DNA of 64,000 bases from Sedimentisphaerales bacterium (GCA_016928975.1 JAFGJR010000050.1:1-64000), one strand, 5' to 3'. Shown: positions 1 through 12,837, counted from the stretch's first letter. Made by a program: numbers and translations. The notes: generated by a model not told the origin, from the sequence alone.

Positions 1-1358
1 GGGTCCTGTTGCGGCAGGACAAAGGGCTTGTACGCCGTGCCTGCACTATCCACGTAGCTGAAGTAGGTCCGGGTGAACAGGCCGCCCTGACGCTTGCTGC
101 TGAAGGCGATCCACCGGCTGTTGCTGGACCAACTGTGCCACGACTCCGAGAAATCGCTGTTGATGGTCAGCTTGCGGTGTTGTCTTGTGGCAAGATCCAT
201 GAGGTAGAGGTCACTGCTGGGCTGATAGATTGGAAAGCACCCATAGCGGCACATGCAGAAGAGAAGGAATCGGCCATCGGGCGATAGCCTCGGCAGCAGG
301 ATGCTCTGGCCCGTCTCTTCGGCGGAGAGGACGGTCTCGGCCTTGCCCCACTGATCCGTCGCGACATCGTACGCGATGCGGCGAAGGTCGTACTTGAGCT
401 TGTCATAGCCGTCGGGCGGCACGGCGTTGCGGTCCTTCCACACGATCGGCGCACTGCAATAGTAGAGGTACTTGCCGTCGGGAGACCATGACGGGTAGGT
501 CTCGAGCCGGTCTTTGTCGGCCAGTTCCTTTGGGCATGAGCCCTTGTGGCTGCCGACATGATAGCAGACCAGAGCCGAATCGAGGTCCACCACGTCGCGG
601 ACCTCCATTCCTCCCGCGTGAAAGAACTGGTTGACCTTGTTGATGGAGTATACCGCGACGGCGCCGCTGGGATGCCAGGCGGTGTAGCCCCACTTGGCGC
701 CGATCTTATCGACGGCGCCGTGGTGAGCCCAAAGGGTGTGACTGCCGTACGTCCCGCTGCGCAAGGCAATCGTCATCGTGTTGGGATCGCCTCCCACGAA
801 GCTGTGACAATTCAGACAGCCTCCGCCGAATGACCGGCCATGCAGAACCGTCGATGTCTCGTAGTTGGTGAGGTTACGTTGATAGATACCTATGTCCCTC
901 CACCAACTGTAGATAGGTTTCATGAATCGATACACGAGGGTCTGGTCGATGTCCTCCCGGGCGACGGTGTTGCTCACTGGTCGAAACCGCCTCCAGCGGC
1001 CGTCCGCCACGCGGGCGTAGACATCAAAGAAGATATCGTGGCCTCGGCTGGCGTCGAGCAGGGCGCGCCATCGGCGAACCGGGATACGCATCTGTCCCGT
1101 CCTGCTGAAGACGTCTATGCGGTGTCCTTGCTCCGAACGAATCGTGAGAAGATAGGCAGATCCGTCCTCAAGCACCCGGAGGTTCAGAGGGGCGATATTG
1201 GGGGGCAGGACGGTTCCTGAGTAGTCAGGGCTCATGCTCGGTTCCCGGCCGACTTCGTCGTACTTCTCAACCGTCTTGGGAGAGCAGGATCCCGTCCATA
1301 ATCCCAAGACCATGACGCCGCCGCATAAGACGGTCTTGCTGACGACTTTCATTGTCAT
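1..1358 (-). CDS. TolB/WD40-like beta-propeller lipoprotein with CxxCH haem motif, partial (C-terminus beyond left edge)
   Basis: This frame is open from a start at 1358 (or 1352) to the left edge of the window, giving about 452 visible residues with no stop. The N-terminus is a lipoprotein signal with lipobox ending at Cys25. A cytochrome-c-type motif CLNCH lies at about residues 181-185. After it come repeated blades of the form 'PSWSPDGKYLYY' and 'PRLSPDGRFLLF', typical of TolB/WD40-like propellers. It is probably anchored in the envelope with a covalently bound haem, though one CxxCH could be incidental. No strong ribosome binding site is visible, so the choice between the two ATGs six bases apart is open. 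Substrate and role are unknown. The next gene, at 2341, is on the other strand. Confidence 0.8.
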   Translation of the reverse strand, partial: MTMKVVSKTVLCGGVMVLGLWTGSCSPKTVEKYDEVGREPSMSPDYSGTVLPPNIAPLNLRVLEDGSAYLLTIRSEQGHRIDVFSRTGQMRIPVRRWRALLDASRGHDIFFDVYARVADGRWRRFRPVSNTVAREDIDQTLVYRFMKPIYSWWRDIGIYQRNLTNYETSTVLHGRSFGGGCLNCHSFVGGDPNTMTIALRSGTYGSHTLWAHHGAVDKIGAKWGYTAWHPSGAVAVYSINKVNQFFHAGGMEVRDVVDLDSALVCYHVGSHKGSCPKELADKDRLETYPSWSPDGKYLYYCSAPIVWKDRNAVPPDGYDKLKYDLRRIAYDVATDQWGKAETVLSAEETGQSILLPRLSPDGRFLLFCMCRYGCFPIYQPSSDLYLMDLATRQHRKLTINSDFSESWHSWSSNSRWIAFSSKRQGGLFTRTYFSYVDSAGTAYKPFVLPQQD

Positions 1359-2340
1359 TTCACGTACCACGCGCATCACAGCCACGACAGGCGCTACCCC
1401 CTTGCATCAGGGTTGCCAGCAAGATACCAGACTCCGCACGGAAACGCCAGTCTCCAACCCGTTCCGCTGCCGTTGGACATGGAGCCTTTGCGCGTACTCG
1501 CGTGGGTCGCCAGCGGAGCAGATGGTGCCTGCGATTGGAGGCAGCAGAAGGTGTGTCCGCTGCAGGCAGACCTGAGCATGGGGGGCAACGGAGTGAAAGG
1601 GATGTCATGGACGGCCTTGGCCAGGGCAAGTGCCGTCGCACATTGGTCACCACCCGCGATCATTCTGCTTCGTTCTCAAATCGTGGATTGCATCGCCAGT
1701 GAAGGTCCCAGATGGCCTATGTGTGCAACCCACATCGCAGGGTGTCAAACCGGTGTGACGGCTCGCAATTGAAGCAGCGACGTTGTCCTCAAAAAGAACG
1801 ACATGACAGCACTGTGGCACAGTGTTATGATACCGTTCGCCGTATTTCGTGACGATTCCCTTCGGGACGTCCCGGAAACGGATATGGAGTGAGCGTGTCG
1901 GTGCGAGGGCCTGGCCTATGCCGTGAGTGGTCGCCCTCAGGGTCCTGTCTGAGAGCAGATCTTCAGGGCGGGGGTACGGGGTCTCAGGAAGGAAGTCATC
2001 CAGGGCCAAGACTGTGCCAAAGGTGAAGGGGGGCACAACTGCGGAACATGTTCTGGTGGCTGTCCCAGTCCTGTGTTCGGGATTGGCGATCGTGAGTTCC
2101 GCTGTCTGGGTCGAACCGACCCATCACGGCGATGAGGCAGGGTTCTCCAGATCAGTCTGGGTCCGTATATGAGCGTTTGTGGCTTTCTGGGTCACAACCA
2201 GTGGTCGGTTGCGATTGACGGGAGCACTATGGAATCTGCCCAAGGCAAGCGGTTGGCAGCACGGGACAGCCTCGCCAGAGAGTGCGATTCCAGAGGGATT
2301 GGCGTTCATGAGGTTTTACGCTTCACACAGGGAGGCAACG
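1359..2340. other. Intergenic region with no convincing gene
   Basis: About 980 bases between the leftward lipoprotein and the rightward LuxR-type gene. Several short open frames on both strands overlap each other, lack good ribosome binding sites and show no recognisable domain. The region must hold the promoters of two divergent genes, but no clear hexamer pair was found. Confidence 0.5.
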
Positions 2341-2673
2341 ATGGCTAGGGGCAGATGTGTGACGATATTGTCGGAGCAGGAATGGGGCATGCTCACCGAC
2401 AATCTGAGGCTCTCTTCGCGTCAGGCCGAAATCGCGAGACTCGTCCTCCGCGGCATGGCGGACAAACAAATCGCCTGGCAATTGGGCATTTCCTTTGGTA
2501 CGCTGCGTACCCACATGAGCCGACTGTTCCAGAAGTGTGATGTGAACGATCGCCTGGAACTGCTTGTGCGGATCTACGCGACACTTGAGGAGTCACGACA
2601 GAATCGAACGCTGCCTTTGGCTCAACACGCCAATCACGCGCACTCGAAAGACCGCCTCCGGGTGACAGCATGA
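2341..2673 (+). CDS. Stand-alone LuxR-type helix-turn-helix regulator
   Basis: A 110-residue protein whose middle is a LuxR/GerE-type DNA-binding domain at about residues 25-80: 'LSSRQAEIARLVLRGMADKQ', then 'IAWQLGISFGTLRTHMSRLF'. No receiver or ligand-binding domain precedes it, so it is a single-domain regulator. The start at 2341 is chosen because GGGAGG lies five bases upstream; in-frame starts at 2179 and 2308 lack one. The C-terminal 30 residues are His/Arg-rich and not recognised. It could take phosphorelay output through a partner or act alone. Its targets cannot be read from the sequence. Confidence 0.75.
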   Translation: MARGRCVTILSEQEWGMLTDNLRLSSRQAEIARLVLRGMADKQIAWQLGISFGTLRTHMSRLFQKCDVNDRLELLVRIYATLEESRQNRTLPLAQHANHAHSKDRLRVTA

Positions 2674-2832
2674 TCCCACTTGCTTGTGTCGCAAGCGAAG
2701 AGGGTGTTGCCGCGTTTGATTCGACGAGCATCCCACCGAGGGCGCGACGCGCGCCCGGTCAGACAAGTGCTTGACGAGGGCCGAGGCCGGCATACCTGGT
2801 AAGGCTATCGAGACCATGACGGGCAAAGGACA

Positions 2833-2870
2833 AGCGGGTGGCTACAGAGGCGGCTCCGCGGCCACCCGCT
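2833..2870. terminator. Bidirectional hairpin between convergent genes
   Basis: A perfect 10-base inverted repeat (AGCGGGTGGC at 2833-2842 and GCCACCCGCT at 2861-2870) with an 18-base loop lies between the convergent LuxR-type gene and the secreted-protein gene. No U-tract follows on either strand, so it may work with Rho or protect 3' ends. Confidence 0.55.
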
Positions 2871-2939
2871 GCTACAGGGTTCTGTCACGTCGTCCCTCGG
2901 TGACAGGTTCAAACTGACGCATTTCAAAGTTCAAAGGTC

Positions 2940-3440
2940 TCAGTGGATTTGCGCCTGTCCTGTTGAGACATGTGCGGTTTGAGAGGCAGTCCCGGTGTTC
3001 CCGAGGCCGCCATAGACCATGGACATCTGCACGCCTATAGCACCTGCGCCTTGTGCGGTGACACCTCTGGCCGTCGTCTGGTTCATACTCGCCGACCCGA
3101 CCTGTGCTCCATAGGCATAGCCGGAGCCGCCCTGTTTGTACGCAGTCTGGCCCATGCCGGCACGGAATGCCTGTTCCTGATTGCTCCAGCCCGATGCCTG
3201 CACTCCTGTCATCCATGTGCCCTGGTCGACGTAGCCGAAGCCATTTGGGACGAAGGTCGCTGCTTGCTGGCCTACGTAGCCGCCGGTCTGAAACGACCCG
3301 ACGCCCACTGAGCTGGACGCGGCTGCCGGCGGGCCGCCCATCCAGTAGGAAGCGGTATTGCCCGCTTCGAGGCTATAGCCATAGGCCACCGTCACCGAAG
3401 ACACGATCGCAACACCGAGCACTAACAGTCTCACACTCAT
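2940..3440 (-). CDS. Secreted low-complexity Gly/Ala/Gln/Ser-rich protein
   Basis: A 166-residue protein with an N-terminal signal peptide (hydrophobic residues 4-20, cleavage near AYG) and a mature part dominated by Gly, Ala, Ser, Gln, Val and Thr, with scattered aromatics and no charged core. The start at 3440 is supported by GGAGG eight bases upstream. The mature composition resembles structural surface, matrix or filament proteins. No family is recognised. Alternatives are a small surface-layer accessory or an amyloid-like protein. It appears to be monocistronic and ends at the hairpin at 2833-2870. Confidence 0.65.
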   Translation of the reverse strand: MSVRLLVLGVAIVSSVTVAYGYSLEAGNTASYWMGGPPAAASSSVGVGSFQTGGYVGQQAATFVPNGFGYVDQGTWMTGVQASGWSNQEQAFRAGMGQTAYKQGGSGYAYGAQVGSASMNQTTARGVTAQGAGAIGVQMSMVYGGLGNTGTASQTAHVSTGQAQIH

Positions 3441-4689
3441 CTCTGCACCTCCATTTCTTCTGTGTCACCGTAATTCGTTCGTACAGGACCCGATTAGATT
3501 TGTTTGCAGGGACAGACGTCGTCCCATGCTCATTCCGGCTTCAGATGCGCATGCGCGCGGGCTTGATCCGAAGAGGACGCGGCGGCGAGCCCGCACGTGT
3601 CCGGGTGGGCGCGCCGTAGCAGGAGCCGATGGAGGAAGATCTGCCGCGGTCCGCAGCCTGCCGCCGCGAACGTGCTGTGAATCGACTCTTGCCACCGCCC
3701 TGCACACCGTCATAGTCTACCGTTGGTTGCTCGACTACCGGACGCCTGAGATCCACGCCAATCAACACAGTCCGTTTGCTCCTGCTCGTGAGCGGAATTG
3801 TAGAGTGCACATCGTAGCTTGTCTACAGGCGCCAAGCCCCATGTATGTCGTCAATCCTGAGGACGTCTCGCCCGAATTGCCCAGGTGTACGCGCATCGTC
3901 TGTTTGTTTCGACAAGCTTGCCTCCCAGCGTCACGCTCCGGCCGCAACGGCTTTCCAGGCACGCTCTGCACATCATGCATGTTGCCCGAAGGCGGACCTC
4001 CCGGATGACAAGGCTCGGAACTCGGATCTTCTATGGATATTTGAACATGATCCCACAGGCCGCACTTGCTTATGTCAACTCAGATCGAGCGTGCTGCACC
4101 GCGATAACGCGATTATTCGAACGTGCTGGCAGCATTCGATGGGAGGGATCGCAGACGGTAGTCTGGCATAGACAGTGATGTCCCGACACTATCGGTTCCC
4201 CCAACAATGCAGCGGGCTTTCTGTGGCAGGAATCGGCCGTCCTGATCCGTCCGGATCGGCCCCAGGGCTTCTGAATGCTGCTGCCACAAGGCTCACCAGT
4301 CGCTGCTTCAAGAACGCGCGGACTGCTTTCATGGCTGATGTGGACTCGGTCGGCATGCCACAGATCCTCGGACCGACCGTGCGACGTTCTCTGCAACAGA
4401 CCGAGAGTCAGCGATCCTTGTTCCGTTCGTTCTTCAATCCTGCCAAGTCCGAGCCTGAGGCATTCATTTGCTGTTCAAGGGTCGGTGGGGAGGATTGGCC
4501 GTGAAGTCTGGCGTGGAGAACTCTCACGTCGATTATAGGACGGCTCTGCCAGGGCTCATGCTGATAGCGCGCGTGCTCTCAAGCTGCCTTGGACATAGGC
4601 CGATACGGTAGGTTGGGGCGTGGGCATGCGTGTGCAATGCCTGCCCCGGTCTCGGAGAGCTCACCGCGGACGAGCCAAGGAGTGATGTC
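3441..4689. other. Intergenic region with no convincing gene
   Basis: About 1.25 kb upstream of the H-NOX operon and of the leftward secreted-protein gene. Overlapping short frames on both strands lack ribosome binding sites, domains or consistent codon bias. It should contain the promoter of the sensor operon. No clear hexamers, hairpins or repeats were found. Confidence 0.5.
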
Positions 4690-5228
4690 ATGAAAGGCGT
4701 CATCAACAAAGGTATCCAGGAAATGGTCGAGACCGTCTATGGCGTGCAGGCGTGGGAGAAGGTCAAGTCTCTTGCCGGGTGCGAGGAGCCGTTCTTCGCC
4801 GTGAGTCTCGACTATCCGGACGACATGACGATGGCCCTGGTCAAGGCGGTGGTTGATGTTTCTGGTCTGCCGGTAGAGACCGCGCTGGTCGAGTATGGCA
4901 AGTTTATGGTTCCACATACTCTGAAGAAGCACTACCCTACCTACTTCGCATTGGCTGGCTCGTCACCGCGTGCTTTTCTGCTTAACATGGATCGGATTCA
5001 CAGGGAGGCCACTCGAAGCATTTCAATGGCCGCCCCGCCGAGGTTCACCTATGAGGAACTCCCCGACGGCCGTCTGCTCATGCGCTACGACTCCAAGCGC
5101 GGACTGTGCGCGGTTCTACGAGGTCTGATTCTCGGCGTGGGCCTGCTCTTTGACCAGGAACTCCAGGTGCGAGAGACAACCTGCATGCGCAAGGGCGACC
5201 CCCATTGCACCATGGAGGTGACTTTTCC

Positions 5229-5232
<4 letters not shown>
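4690..5232 (+). CDS. H-NOX (HNOB) haem nitric-oxide/oxygen-binding sensor protein
   Basis: A 180-residue stand-alone H-NOX protein, the usual length of the family. The proximal haem ligand is His104 in 'FLLNMDRIHREA', and the diagnostic YxSxR motif that holds the haem propionates is at residues 133-137 (YDSKR). These match the positions in characterised bacterial H-NOX proteins. H-NOX proteins bind NO (some also O2) through ferrous haem and regulate a partner encoded next door. Here the stop codon overlaps the start of a hybrid histidine kinase (ATGA), so the two are almost certainly translationally coupled and form a sensor-kinase pair. The start at 4690 gives a complete domain. Whether O2 can bind depends on a distal Tyr that cannot be judged here. 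Confidence 0.93.
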
Positions 5233-8615
<3,383 letters not shown>

Positions 8616-8627
8616 TTGAGGGGACGT

Positions 8628-9533
8628 ATGGAACCATCGGAGCACAAACAGGAGGCGGCCGAGTTTCGCGGTCGCGTATTGGTGGCGGAAGACGTAGGGA
8701 CCAACCAGGTCCTGATGGCGTCCCTGCTCGGCAAGCTGGGTCTGAAAGTGACGATCGCGGCGGACGGAGGAGAAGCCGTCCAGAAGGCCTCGTCTGAGGC
8801 CTTCGATCTGATCTTCATGGACATTCAGATGCCGAACATGGACGGCTACCAGGCGACGAAGACCCTTCGACAACGGGGGACCACCGTTCCCATCATTGCT
8901 TTGACCGCCCACACAGAAAAAGGGGAAGAGGCAAAGTGCCTCGATGCCGGTTGTGACGACTACCTCACCAAGCCCATCGACCGGGCGTGTCTGGTCGAGA
9001 GACTCCGAAAGTACCTGTTCGCCCGGAGCAATCCATCGGGTACGAATGGACCGGCTGGACCTCAGAGGCGAGAGTGTGGCTGCGAGTCGTTCGAAAGACA
9101 TCCCGCCGAGACCGGCTCGAACGGGGATACGTCTGAGTCTCACGGCGACCCGATCATCGATTGGGACTCGCTCGTCAGCCGCGGTTTCGATGAGGCATTG
9201 GTCGAGAGCATCATGCCCATCTGTATCGCGGATAACAGGAAACGATTGCGGGAACTCAGGTCCGCGCTGACATCGCGCGATGTGGAGAATATCCGGTTGT
9301 GTGCCCATGCCGTAAAGGGCTCGTTTGCCATGATGGGAGTGTTTCAGCTTGCACAGGCGGCTTGCTCTCTGGAAGAAGGAGCCAAGCAGGGGGACCTGTC
9401 GGCAGCAGAGCCGTTGCTTTCCAGCATGGAGAAGAGCCTGGAGGCGCTTGAAGCCCTCGTGTCGAGGCCGGGCTGGGCCAAGACAACCCGCAGGCAAGCG
9501 AAATCCGTCACCCCCTCTCACCGTCCGGGATGA
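8628..9533 (+). CDS. Response regulator fused to HPT domain (REC-HPT)
   Basis: A 301-residue protein. Residues 8-125 form a receiver with the acidic pair ED, phosphoacceptor Asp in 'FMDIQMPNMDG' and conserved Lys in LTKP. A hydrophilic linker leads to a C-terminal HPT domain with the phosphorylatable His in 'CAHAVKGSFAMMG'. There is no DNA-binding or enzymatic output, so it is a phosphotransfer relay that probably receives phosphate from the upstream kinase and passes it on. It starts 12 bases after the kinase gene. The start at 8628 is chosen for GAGGGGACGT just before the ATG; an upstream in-frame alternative start lacks one. It probably belongs to the same operon as the H-NOX pair. Confidence 0.88.
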   Translation: MEPSEHKQEAAEFRGRVLVAEDVGTNQVLMASLLGKLGLKVTIAADGGEAVQKASSEAFDLIFMDIQMPNMDGYQATKTLRQRGTTVPIIALTAHTEKGEEAKCLDAGCDDYLTKPIDRACLVERLRKYLFARSNPSGTNGPAGPQRRECGCESFERHPAETGSNGDTSESHGDPIIDWDSLVSRGFDEALVESIMPICIADNRKRLRELRSALTSRDVENIRLCAHAVKGSFAMMGVFQLAQAACSLEEGAKQGDLSAAEPLLSSMEKSLEALEALVSRPGWAKTTRRQAKSVTPSHRPG

Positions 9534-9557
9534 CATAGAGCATGAGGTCCGATAGCC

Positions 9558-10472
9558 ATGACCGTAGATCGTCGCAAGCCGCTGCGGATTGCCATTGTGG
9601 AAGATGATTCGACGACGCGAATCGTCGTGGAGCAAATGCTGCGCAAAGGGCCGGTTGACTTGCTGGAGGTGAAGTGCGCCGGGTCTCTGGCCGCCGCGGT
9701 CGAGCTTCTTCATGAGTGCCCGTATGATGTCGTGCTTCTGGACCTGAATCTTCCCGACAGTGCCGGCATGGACACTCTGGCGCAGATCACCCGGCGATAC
9801 CCGCATCTTCCCATCGTGGTGGTCACCGGCGAGCACGATGAGGACATGGGGCTAATGGCCGTCGCGCAAGGCGCCGAGGAGTACCTCGTCAAGTCCGACT
9901 GCTCGGTCCGAAGCCTGTGGAAATCCATCTGGTATGGCATCGAGCGGAAGGAGGCACAGAAGGCGCGGGACGCGCTTCTGGAGGAGCTCGAGACGGCCAA
10001 TGAGGAACTGAGGCGGATTGAAGAGACGCTGCGACAGGAAAACCTGTTCCGCAATGCGGTCATCCGCAATGCGGCCGAAGGGTTATGCGTCTGCCACTCC
10101 GTGCCGGAGCATCCCTTCCTGGTCTTCACCGTCTGGAATGACCGCATGACGGAGATCACGGGCTATACGATGGACGAGATCAACCGTCTGGGCTGGTACC
10201 AGACGATGTACGCTGACCCTAAGACGCAGGCGCGCACCATGGAGCACATGGCCCGCGTGAGGGGGGGAGATGACTTGCGGGCGGAGGAATGGATCATCAC
10301 CTGCAAGGACGGGCGGACCAGAACGCTGCTGGTCTCCACAACGATCATTCTGTCCAATAACGCGCGCACGGATGTTCTGGCCATGATGCTCGATATCACC
10401 GATCGCCTCTGGCCGACCGGTCGGCCTCCAGATGCGTCTTCCTCGCCGACGATGGCCACGCACTTGTCCTGA
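9558..10472 (+). CDS. Receiver-PAS response regulator without recognised output
   Basis: A 304-residue protein. Residues 8-125 are a receiver (EDD acidic cluster, phosphoacceptor in 'VVLLDLNLPDSAG', Lys in YLVKS). A short coiled coil (about 130-160) leads to a PAS domain ending in 'MLDITDR'. In related proteins this motif is usually followed by a kinase, GGDEF or further PAS domain, but here the frame ends within 22 low-complexity residues. I checked the other two frames after this point and saw no continuing domain, so it is either a natural truncation or a single-PAS regulator. It is the last gene of the sensor operon and is convergent with the polyene cluster. Confidence 0.85.
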   Translation: MTVDRRKPLRIAIVEDDSTTRIVVEQMLRKGPVDLLEVKCAGSLAAAVELLHECPYDVVLLDLNLPDSAGMDTLAQITRRYPHLPIVVVTGEHDEDMGLMAVAQGAEEYLVKSDCSVRSLWKSIWYGIERKEAQKARDALLEELETANEELRRIEETLRQENLFRNAVIRNAAEGLCVCHSVPEHPFLVFTVWNDRMTEITGYTMDEINRLGWYQTMYADPKTQARTMEHMARVRGGDDLRAEEWIITCKDGRTRTLLVSTTIILSNNARTDVLAMMLDITDRLWPTGRPPDASSSPTMATHLS

Positions 10473-10564
10473 CGATCGCACTGCTCTGACGCGAGCTTCC
10501 GGAGGAGCGTGGCCCGCGGGTCGGCCTCCGCAGCACCACGCCGTGATTGGCGGCTCGGCACCGC

Positions 10565-11200
10565 CTATTGACCTGAAACTCGCTCACGGACGACGCGGTA
10601 GTGCTTGCCGGGATTGTCTACGCGCATGATTCCTGGGATGGACCGGCCGTCCCACTCGATGGATATCCGACTGAGCAGACGAGAGCCTGAGAGTCGGCAG
10701 AACTGCCGCCAGTTTCCGGTTTCATCGAAAGTGAATAAACGTGTGATGCGGCCCTCCCTACAGGCCAGGGCCCAAGCGTTGCCAGGTTGTCTGTACAGTT
10801 GGCAAGCCTCGTTGGGGCCGTACCAGGGAACAAGCAACTCGGCCACGAGCCCGTCCAGCAGCCACTGATCCGAGAAGGGCAGAGAGTTGCTGATGACATG
10901 CCCACGACCGTCTGGGCCGATCTGTGCCGCATACAAGGTGCTGCCGATGTCCGTGATGCCTGCCACGGCTGCGCCGCCGTCCGGAACCGCCTTGACGACC
11001 TCAGTCAGGGAGATCTCCCGTCCGCCCCAGCGGATCAGAGTCCGAAAGATTGCTTCAGAGACATCCGGGCGAGGACAGGCCTGGAGCAGGGCGGTCCGAC
11101 GGGACGCATCGTCAATCGGTTCTCCCAGCGACTGATAGCTCGCACAGCCTGATGCGGCGGCAAACGCGCCGGACAGGATGATCCAGATCACACATCTCAC
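10565..11200 (-). CDS. DUF3261-like lipoprotein of the aryl-polyene cluster
   Basis: A 211-residue protein with lipoprotein signal (lipobox AASGC, Cys near residue 19). The size, the position directly after LolA and the C-terminal segment on hydrolysis or transfer of an envelope ligand match the DUF3261 lipoprotein found in aryl-polyene clusters next to LolA and the MMPL exporter. I recognise this mainly from context. It starts with GTG overlapping the LolA stop (GTGA), so it is translationally coupled. In known clusters this set is thought to move the finished polyene lipid to the outer membrane. The last gene of the leftward arm. Confidence 0.65.
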   Translation of the reverse strand: MRCVIWIILSGAFAAASGCASYQSLGEPIDDASRRTALLQACPRPDVSEAIFRTLIRWGGREISLTEVVKAVPDGGAAVAGITDIGSTLYAAQIGPDGRGHVISNSLPFSDQWLLDGLVAELLVPWYGPNEACQLYRQPGNAWALACREGRITRLFTFDETGNWRQFCRLSGSRLLSRISIEWDGRSIPGIMRVDNPGKHYRVVRERVSGQ

Positions 11201-11985
11201 GGCTTGGGTTCCCCCGCCTCATTGGGATCAGAGGCCTCTTTCTGAGGGAACATGGCCAAGCAGGCGGCGGAAGCGTCCGGCGAGGAGAAGGTGCCTTCCG
11301 GGATCGGCTGGTTGCGCACCTCCCGGCGGAACCGCATCTCGGTGGTGTCCACATCCGACTCCCGGATCAGGACCCGTGTCACCTGGTAGCCTTTCGGAGT
11401 CTTCGCCACGTAGATTTCGATGCCCCGGATGTACTCGGCGAGGGCTTTGCTGCGAGGCGCCATGTGGATGCAGCCATCGCCGTCCTCTGAGGAGACCACG
11501 CTGATATCGAACATCTTGCGGTCGGCATCGAAGTCCCCCTGAATCCAACGGCCGATCTGTCGCAAGACCTGCCCGATCGCGTTGGCGCCGGGGCTATTCA
11601 GCAGATTCCATTTGCCCTCGCTGAAGGCGTAGCAGCGCACCTTCTTGCCGTCATACATCATGATGGACCGCACCGGCGAGATGATCTCGTAGCGGACGGC
11701 GTCCGGCCTGCGGAAGAAGATCATCCCCTGGGACTCCAGGTCCATGTCGAGCAGGGTCATGTGTTTGCGCTGGATGAAGCGCGTGGCGAAGATGTCATAC
11801 GGCGCACGCGATTCCCGCAGCAGCCGCAAGAGCGACGGCTGCTGCCGGGAATCGGTCTGTTCCTTCGATGTATTCGAACCCTGCACGAGACCGGCTGTTG
11901 TCACGACAACGGACAGCGAGAGCAGCCCAAGACAGGCGACGCGCACAGGACTCGCGCTATCGCAGTGATTCAACTTTGCCATCAT
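11197..11985 (-). CDS. LolA-like outer-membrane lipoprotein carrier protein
   Basis: A 262-residue periplasmic protein with an N-terminal signal segment (hydrophobic residues 16-35). The body has the LolA/LolA-like pattern: 'FIQRKHMTLLDMDLESQGMI' followed by a PDAVRYE stretch, i.e. a strand carrying a reduction-of-helper-like basic motif and then 'RRPDAVRYEI'. LolA folds bind lipid anchors in a half-barrel, and a dedicated copy is a standard member of aryl-polyene clusters, where it is thought to shuttle the product to the outer membrane. It overlaps the downstream lipoprotein gene by four bases and the upstream BamE-like gene by 29 bases. Function in transport of the cluster product is inferred. 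Confidence 0.8.
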   Translation of the reverse strand: MMAKLNHCDSASPVRVACLGLLSLSVVVTTAGLVQGSNTSKEQTDSRQQPSLLRLLRESRAPYDIFATRFIQRKHMTLLDMDLESQGMIFFRRPDAVRYEIISPVRSIMMYDGKKVRCYAFSEGKWNLLNSPGANAIGQVLRQIGRWIQGDFDADRKMFDISVVSSEDGDGCIHMAPRSKALAEYIRGIEIYVAKTPKGYQVTRVLIRESDVDTTEMRFRREVRNQPIPEGTFSSPDASAACLAMFPQKEASDPNEAGEPKP

Positions 11986-12649
11986 TGCTGAAAGTCACCG
12001 TGAGCTGCCTGAAGCGGTTCCTTGAGTAGGTCCAGGTATTGAGATCCGTCGAGGGGGTCATGCTCTTGGCTGGATAGCCGAGCGCGATCATTACACCTTC
12101 CTTGCTCATCCCCAGCATCGCTCTGCCTGCGCTGGCCCCCTCCTGGTCCACCTCGCTCAAGTTGGGATAGCTGACGGGAGTGGGGGACGTGATCATATTG
12201 AAGTACTCTCTGGGAGACATCCCTCCCATGTTCGGACTGCTGAACTCAAAGAGAATCGCCAGGCCCGTGTCCACGGAAATCAGCTCGAACGTGTTCCTTC
12301 GCCCAGAGAGGCCCATTTTGAACGCTGTGTTGTAGGGCAGAAACGCATGGCCTGGACAATCCGTCCAGTTCGTGTAGCTGGCTCTGCACGTCTGGCCTTG
12401 CGCGTAGTAGTGCAGGTTATAGCGACTGTAGCGGACATTCTTGGAGGGGCTCGCCGGCTTCGCAGTCGTGGGCTTGTCTGCCACACTGCCGGCAGCCGCC
12501 GGCTCCGAGGCTACCGCAGTGTCTTGCTCGGATTCCAGCATCGGCACAGACTCCTCTCCCGTCGTGCTGGCCGACTCATTGCTTCTGCACGAGCAGCACA
12601 CGAGAGCCAGCCCGCACAATAACAGAGCCATCCATGCTTTCATCTTCAT
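11957..12649 (-). CDS. Lipoprotein with C-terminal BamE/SmpA-like domain
   Basis: A 230-residue lipoprotein (signal peptide, Cys in the CCSC segment near residue 20) with a Ser/Ala/Pro-rich linker to about residue 70. The last 55 residues resemble the SmpA/OmlA (BamE) fold: 'GMSKEGVMIALGYPAKS', then a tryptophan-containing strand and 'LTVTFSNDGKVESLR'. BamE-like domains mediate protein contacts at the outer membrane. The ATG at 12649 is preceded by AAGGAG at a good distance. An excellent promoter lies 72 bases upstream (12721-12749), so this gene probably leads a short operon with LolA and the DUF3261-like lipoprotein. Confidence 0.7.
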   Translation of the reverse strand: MKMKAWMALLLCGLALVCCSCRSNESASTTGEESVPMLESEQDTAVASEPAAAGSVADKPTTAKPASPSKNVRYSRYNLHYYAQGQTCRASYTNWTDCPGHAFLPYNTAFKMGLSGRRNTFELISVDTGLAILFEFSSPNMGGMSPREYFNMITSPTPVSYPNLSEVDQEGASAGRAMLGMSKEGVMIALGYPAKSMTPSTDLNTWTYSRNRFRQLTVTFSNDGKVESLR

Positions 12650-12720
12650 ACTGCTTCTCCTTTCTCTCCCGTCTTGTTCTTCCATCCTTCTGTATCCTCA
12701 CAACACGATGAACGGCGCGG

Positions 12721-12749
12721 ATCATACGCCTCTCGGATACACCTGTCAA
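12721..12749 (-). promoter_or_regulatory. Sigma-70-type promoter for the lipoprotein/LolA sub-operon
   Basis: On the minus strand a perfect -35 TTGACA (12744-12749) and -10 TATGAT (12721-12726) are separated by 17 bases. Transcription would start near 12714, about 65 bases upstream of the BamE-like lipoprotein start. Confidence 0.7.
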
Positions 12750-12837
12750 ATACTACTATGGAGAAAGGGGCGAGTGAGATCCCTGGCGAACGCATTTTCT
12801 CGGTGTTGCAGTCCGCGAGTGAGCCGGCAAGGACATC

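Noticed and set aside
1647..2036. Minus-strand open frame containing LALDDFLPET, similar to LFSLDDFLPES in the kinase at 5229-8615
   Set aside because: Only about eight residues match; the rest shows no HNOBA or kinase similarity and no ribosome site, so a kinase remnant cannot be claimed.
10385..10560. Frameshift in the REC-PAS gene after MLDITDR
   Set aside because: The other two frames downstream contain no kinase, GGDEF or PAS continuation, so a frameshift is not supported.
10473..10564. CGGAGG/CCTCCG inverted repeat between convergent genes
   Set aside because: Six-base stem with a 19-base loop is too weak to call a terminator.
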